Origin: Nocardioides sp. SYSU D00065 | GTDB taxonomy: Bacteria > Actinomycetota > Actinomycetes > Propionibacteriales > Nocardioidaceae | DNA length: 64,000 nucleotides | Reading direction: 5' to 3' | Assembly: GCF_017916425.1 (NCBI RefSeq) | Contig: NZ_JAFMSX010000003.1 | Location: forward strand, 124,001 to 188,000 | In this document: in pieces, positions 60,601 to 64,000 of the stretch | Layout: every line of letters starts with the position of its first letter | How positions within the stretch are numbered: position 1 is the first letter of the stretch | Made by a program: the position numbers and the translations under genes | The notes under the pieces: model-generated | What the model was told of the DNA's origin: nothing | What the model saw: the letters and a program-made list of their open reading frames with translations, nothing else | Database searches by the model: none

Positions 60601-61041
60601 GCCGCCGAGCGCGGGCTCGAGCACATGGGCTGGTGCCACGTCGTCACCGCCCGGTCCGCGATCGAGGGACGCGTGATGGTCACCGAGCGGCTGCGCCCGC
60701 TGCGCGTCGAGGGCCGCACCGTCCACCAGGTCTGGATGCCCTACCACTGGGGCCAGGGCGGCCTGGTCAGCGGCGACTCGGCCAACGACCTCTTCGGCAT
60801 CTCGCTCGACCCCAACGTCCTGATCCAGGAGAGCAAGGTCGGCACCTGCGACGTCCGGCCGGGTCGACGGCCCACCGGTCCCGCGTTGCGCGAGTACGTC
60901 GAGGGGTACGCCCGCCGGGCGGGGGTCGCCGACGGCGACCAGGGCCCCGTGGTGACGGCCTCGGCCGCCGCCCAGCAGGAGTCCGCGGCCGGCCAGGACG
61001 CCGCGCAGCAGCACTCACCCCAGCAGCGGGAGGACCAGTGA
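57655..61041 (+). CDS. fdhA: Selenocysteine-containing formate dehydrogenase, catalytic subunit
   Basis: One CDS read through an in-frame UGA: 195 residues before TGA 58240-58242, then 932 more in the same frame. Starts GTG 57655. The [4Fe-4S] motif CPYC-x3-C is at residues 57-64 with a fourth Cys in GRLCPKG (~91). Sec196 lies in NQARI-U-HSATVPG, matching NQARV-U-H of FdnG, where Sec is the Mo ligand. Then GSNMAEAHPVGFQWV, GSTDIPTLFNILPGYL, GQNPAVGSAHGRAQ, and the C-terminal MGD-binding domain. No Tat signal. Oxidises formate to CO2. Ends overlap with the iron-sulfur subunit as GTGA. Confidence 0.95.
58255..58271 (+). promoter_or_regulatory. SECIS-like hairpin in fdhA mRNA
   Basis: Perfect stem GTCCCC (58255-58260) and GGGGAC (58266-58271) with the 5-nt loop GGTCT, starting 12 nt after the UGA codon. 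In E. coli fdhF/fdnG the SECIS apical loop also carries GGUCU, bound by SelB, at similar spacing. This supports the UGA being translated as Sec. Confidence 0.9.
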
Positions 61042-61973
61042 CCGGCCCCAACAGCCTCTTCGGACCGCTCGACCCGGCACCGGACGCCGGCTACGTCGAC
61101 GCGCCGAAGCGCAAGGGCTTCTTCACCGACACCAGCGTGTGCATCGGCTGCAAGGCCTGCGAGGTGGCGTGCAAGGAGTGGAACGACGTCCCGGAGAACC
61201 TCTACCAGATGCTCGGGACCTCCTACGACAACAGCCACTCGCTCAACGCCAACCAGTGGCGTCACGTCGCGTTCATCGAGCGCCCGGGCACCACCCCGGC
61301 GCCCGACCAGCCCGCGGCCGCGCCGGTCGACATCGGGATGCCGACGGTCGGCGCCGCGCCCAGCGGCGTGCCCGACGAGGCCAAGCCGGACTTCCAGTGG
61401 CTGATGTCCTCCGACGTGTGCAAGCACTGCACCCACGCGGCCTGCCTCGACGTGTGCCCCACCGGCTCGCTGTTCCGCTCCGAGTTCGGCACCGTCGTGG
61501 TGCAGGACGACATCTGCAACGGGTGCGGCTACTGCGTGGCGGCCTGCCCCTACGGCGTCATCGACCGGCGCAAGGGTCCCGAGGGTGACTCCCGCGTGGG
61601 CATCGCCCAGAAGTGCACGCTGTGCTACGACCGGCTGACCGACAACCAGCGCCCGGCCTGCGCGCAGGCCTGCCCCACCGAGTCGATCCAGTACGGCGAC
61701 GTCGACGAGCTGCGCGAGCGGGCGAGCGAGCGGGTGGCCACGCTGCACGAGCAGGGCGTGATGGACGCGCGGCTCTACGGCAACGACCCGGAGGACGGGG
61801 TGGGCGGGACCGGTGCGTTCTTCCTGCTGCTCGACGAGCCGGAGGTCTACGGCCTGCCGCCGGACCCCGTCGTGACCACCAAGGACCTCCCGCGGATGTA
61901 CCAGCGCGCGGGACTCGCGGCGGCCGCCATGCTCGCCGGGGTCGCGGTGTCGTTCCTGGGACGCCGGCCGTGA
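61038..61973 (+). CDS. fdhB: Formate dehydrogenase iron-sulfur subunit
   Basis: 311 residues from GTG 61038. Four ferredoxin-like cluster motifs: CIGCKACEVACKEW, CKHCTHAACLDVCPTG, CNGCGYCVAACPYG and CTLCYDRLxxxxxPACAQACPTES, each binding a [4Fe-4S] cluster, as in FdnH/HybA-type subunits. Near the C-terminus one hydrophobic helix (AGLAAAAMLAGVAVSFLG) may anchor it in the membrane. It passes electrons from FdhA to the membrane subunit encoded next (GTGA overlap). Confidence 0.94.
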   Translation: MTGPNSLFGPLDPAPDAGYVDAPKRKGFFTDTSVCIGCKACEVACKEWNDVPENLYQMLGTSYDNSHSLNANQWRHVAFIERPGTTPAPDQPAAAPVDIGMPTVGAAPSGVPDEAKPDFQWLMSSDVCKHCTHAACLDVCPTGSLFRSEFGTVVVQDDICNGCGYCVAACPYGVIDRRKGPEGDSRVGIAQKCTLCYDRLTDNQRPACAQACPTESIQYGDVDELRERASERVATLHEQGVMDARLYGNDPEDGVGGTGAFFLLLDEPEVYGLPPDPVVTTKDLPRMYQRAGLAAAAMLAGVAVSFLGRRP

Positions 61974-62980
61974 CGCAGACGCACGACGGCAGCCCGACCC
62001 GCAGGCGGGGCAGCCGCGGCGGCGACCGGATCATGGTGCCGGAGGCCGACTTCACCTCGTACTACGGCCGGGCCATCGTCAAGCCGGCCCCGTGGGAGAA
62101 GGACATCGCCTTCTACCTCTTCACCGGGGGTGTCGCGGCGGGCAGCTCGCTGCTGGCGGCGGGCGCCGACCTCACCGGCCGGCCGGGACTGCGCCGCGTG
62201 GCGCGCCTGGGATCGCTCGGCGGCCTCGGTCTCAGCGTCGGCTTCCTGGTGCACGACCTGGGTCGACCGAGCCGGTTCCTCAACATGCTGCGCGTGGCCA
62301 AGCTGACCTCGCCGATGTCGGTCGGCACCTGGATCCTCAGCCTGCACGGCCCCTTCGCCGCCCTGGCCTCGGCCGCCGAGGTCGTCTCGATGCTGCCGGC
62401 CGGCTGGCAGCGGATCGGTCCGCTGCGGCTGGTGGCCGTGCTGGGGCGTCCCGCCGGACTGGTGGGCGCCCTCACGGCGACCCCGGTGGCGGCCTACACC
62501 GCCGTCCTGCTCGCCGACACCGCGACGCCCGCCTGGCACTCCGCGCACGAGGAGCTGCCGTTCGTCTTCTGCGGCTCCGCCTCGGCGGCCTCGGGTGGGC
62601 TCGGGCTGCTGGGGGCTCCGGTGGCCCAGGCCGGGCCCGCCCGGGCCTTCGCCGTGGGCGGGGCGCTGGTCGAGCTGGGCGCCGAGCGCCGGATGGAGCG
62701 CTCGATGGGGCTGTCCGCGGAGACGCTGCACCACGGCAAGGCAGGACGCTGGATGCGGGCGAGCACCCTCCTGACCGCCGGCGGTGCGATCGGCGCGCTC
62801 GTCGGGCGCCGCAGCCGGCTGCTGTCCGCGGTGTCGGGTGCCGCGCTGATGGCCGGCTCGCTGTGCACCCGGATGGGCGTCTACGAAGCGGGGCTCGCCT
62901 CGGCGCGCGACCCCAAGTACACCGTCGTACCGCAGCGTGAACGGGTCGACCGGGGGGAACCGGTGCGTCACCGGCAGTAG
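61970..62980 (+). CDS. nrfD: NrfD/PsrC-type membrane subunit of formate dehydrogenase
   Basis: 336 residues from GTG 61970, which overlaps the fdhB stop. A hydrophobic protein with ~8 TM helices: WEKDIAFYLFTGGVAAGSSLL (TM1), LGRPSRFLNMLRVAKLTSPMSVGTW (typical NrfD LGRPxRFxNMLxVxxxxSPMSxGxW). NrfD proteins hold no heme and reduce quinone. It completes an electron route formate to menaquinone, so FdhABC resembles a respiratory formate dehydrogenase with NrfD replacing cytochrome b. Confidence 0.9.
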   Translation: MTQTHDGSPTRRRGSRGGDRIMVPEADFTSYYGRAIVKPAPWEKDIAFYLFTGGVAAGSSLLAAGADLTGRPGLRRVARLGSLGGLGLSVGFLVHDLGRPSRFLNMLRVAKLTSPMSVGTWILSLHGPFAALASAAEVVSMLPAGWQRIGPLRLVAVLGRPAGLVGALTATPVAAYTAVLLADTATPAWHSAHEELPFVFCGSASAASGGLGLLGAPVAQAGPARAFAVGGALVELGAERRMERSMGLSAETLHHGKAGRWMRASTLLTAGGAIGALVGRRSRLLSAVSGAALMAGSLCTRMGVYEAGLASARDPKYTVVPQRERVDRGEPVRHRQ

Positions 62981-63012
62981 TCCCACCCACGGGAGCAGTC
63001 AAGGAGAGCGGC

Positions 63013-64000
63013 ATGGCACACACCAACGAGGACGTCGATCCGGCCCGGTCCGGCACCGCGACCGGCAACCGCTGGCTGCTCGTCGCAGCCGGGCTGCTGC
63101 TGCAGTTCTCGATCGGCGCGGTCTACGCGTGGTCGGTCTTCGGCGGCGCTCTCGAGGACGCCGAGCCGTGGCAGCTCAGCAAGGTGCAGGCCTCGCTGCC
63201 GTTCACCGTCACCATCGGGATGATCTTCCTCGGCAGCTTCGTCGGCGGGCGGTTGCAGGACGCTCGCGGGCCGCGCATCGTGGCGCTCGTGGGCGGCGTG
63301 GTCTACGCCGCCGGCATCCTGCTGGCGTCCCTCACCAACGGCGAGGAGGACTACTGGCTGCTGATCCTGGGCTACGGCGTGATCAGCGGCTTCGGCCTCG
63401 GCGCCGCCTACATCGTGCCGATCGCGATGCTCCAGAAGTGGTTCCCCGACAAGAAGGGGCTGATCACCGGCCTCGCGGTCGGCGGCTTCGGCTTCGGAGC
63501 GGTGCTGACGTCGCCCGTCGCGCAGTGGCTCATCGACCGCGACCCCGACGACCCGACCGGCGCGTTCCTCCCGCTCGGCCTCGCCTACCTGCTGATGTCG
63601 CTGGTCGGCGCCTCGGTCTTCCGCAACCCGCCCACCGGCTACACCGTGCCGGGCCACGAGCCCGTCACCGACGCCGGCGGCGTCTCGGGGGACGGCAAGG
63701 ACTACACGCAGGGCGAGGCGCTGCGCACCCCCCAGTGGTACCTGCTGACCGCGATCCTGGCGCTCAGCGTGAGCGCCGGGATCTCGCTGATCTCGCAGGC
63801 CAAGACCAGTGCCACCGACATCGCCGGCTTCAGCGTCGGCGGGGCGGCCGCGCTCGTCGGCGTGCTGGCGATCTTCAACGGTGGCGGCAGGATCGTGTGG
63901 GCCGCGATCTCCGACTACATCGGCCGGATGCGCACGTTCGCTGCGATCCTGGTGCTGCAGGGGGTGTGCCTGATCCTGCTGCCGCACGCCGACAACGTGG
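63013..64000 (+). CDS. OFA-family MFS transporter (oxalate/formate antiporter-like), partial
   Basis: Starts at ATG 63013 after AAGGAGAGCGGC and stays open to the end of the window (329 codons), so the 3' end is missing. N-terminus NRWLLVAAGLLLQFSIGAVYAWSVF is typical of the OxlT-like OFA MFS group, along with QASLPFTVTIGMIFLGSFVGGRLQDARGPR and LQKWFPDKKGLITGLAVGGFGFGAV. Carriers of this group import oxalate, formate, lactate or pyruvate. Next to the formate dehydrogenase a formate (or oxalate) carrier role is likely, but substrate is inferred from context. Confidence 0.88.
   Translation, partial: MAHTNEDVDPARSGTATGNRWLLVAAGLLLQFSIGAVYAWSVFGGALEDAEPWQLSKVQASLPFTVTIGMIFLGSFVGGRLQDARGPRIVALVGGVVYAAGILLASLTNGEEDYWLLILGYGVISGFGLGAAYIVPIAMLQKWFPDKKGLITGLAVGGFGFGAVLTSPVAQWLIDRDPDDPTGAFLPLGLAYLLMSLVGASVFRNPPTGYTVPGHEPVTDAGGVSGDGKDYTQGEALRTPQWYLLTAILALSVSAGISLISQAKTSATDIAGFSVGGAAALVGVLAIFNGGGRIVWAAISDYIGRMRTFAAILVLQGVCLILLPHADNV

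Overview
The window is high-GC actinobacterial chromosome, most likely from Nocardioides or a close relative. The evidence is about 70% GC, many GTG starts and four-base stop/start overlaps, the left-edge order DUF3566 - tRNA-Ile - DLW-39 peptide - tRNA-Ala (which normally follows gyrA near the replication origin), and the actinobacterial crgA / pknAB / fha division locus. No insertion sequence, integrase or CRISPR array was seen.

Layout. 1-733: end of the gyrA-associated DUF3566 gene, two tRNAs and the DLW-39 gene. 734-4922: a likely foreign insertion beside tRNA-Ala, holding a PLD nuclease / SF2 helicase / DUF3427 protein and a broken secreted-protein region. 5149-11347: siderophore-interacting protein, SURF1, DUF3817, an Ala-rich membrane protein, cyclophilin, rhomboid protease, a cluster of DnaA-box-like sites, an unusual double CrgA and a DUF881 protein. 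11387-19964: minus-strand operon fhaA-fhaB-pstP-rodA-pbpA-pknA-pknB, which couples Ser/Thr phosphorylation to cell-wall growth. 20300-28922: tRNA-Leu, MFS/MarR pair, flavodoxin-family oxidoreductase, then a small redox block (two ferritin-like proteins, an 18-Cys copper-binding protein and a molybdopterin oxidoreductase without its iron-sulfur cysteines), a SigE-type sigma factor with a putative regulator, and a VanY-like peptidase.

29066-36735: a large secreted protein and a complete thiamine operon (TPP riboswitch-thiE-thiO-thiS-thiG-tenI-like-thiD-thiC). 36825-47934: GH15 glucoamylase, small conserved gene, nitroreductase, glutathione peroxidase, an ATP-grasp / DUF350 / lipoprotein / potassium-channel operon, GNAT, malic enzyme and an MMPL/MarR pair. 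47966-53164: a 1,424-residue secreted LamG-metallophosphoesterase and polyphosphate glucokinase.

53322-64000: a selenocysteine locus with everything needed to make and use Sec: tRNA-Sec, selA and selB on the minus strand, and divergently selD followed by a selenocysteine formate dehydrogenase (in-frame UGA at 58240 followed by a SECIS-like hairpin), its iron-sulfur and NrfD-type membrane subunits, and the start of an oxalate/formate-type MFS carrier. The genes together suggest formate uptake and oxidation into the respiratory chain.

Two families of palindromic intergenic repeats recur (20176/47343 and 39431/53251). All calls come from reading the sequence; no database search was possible.
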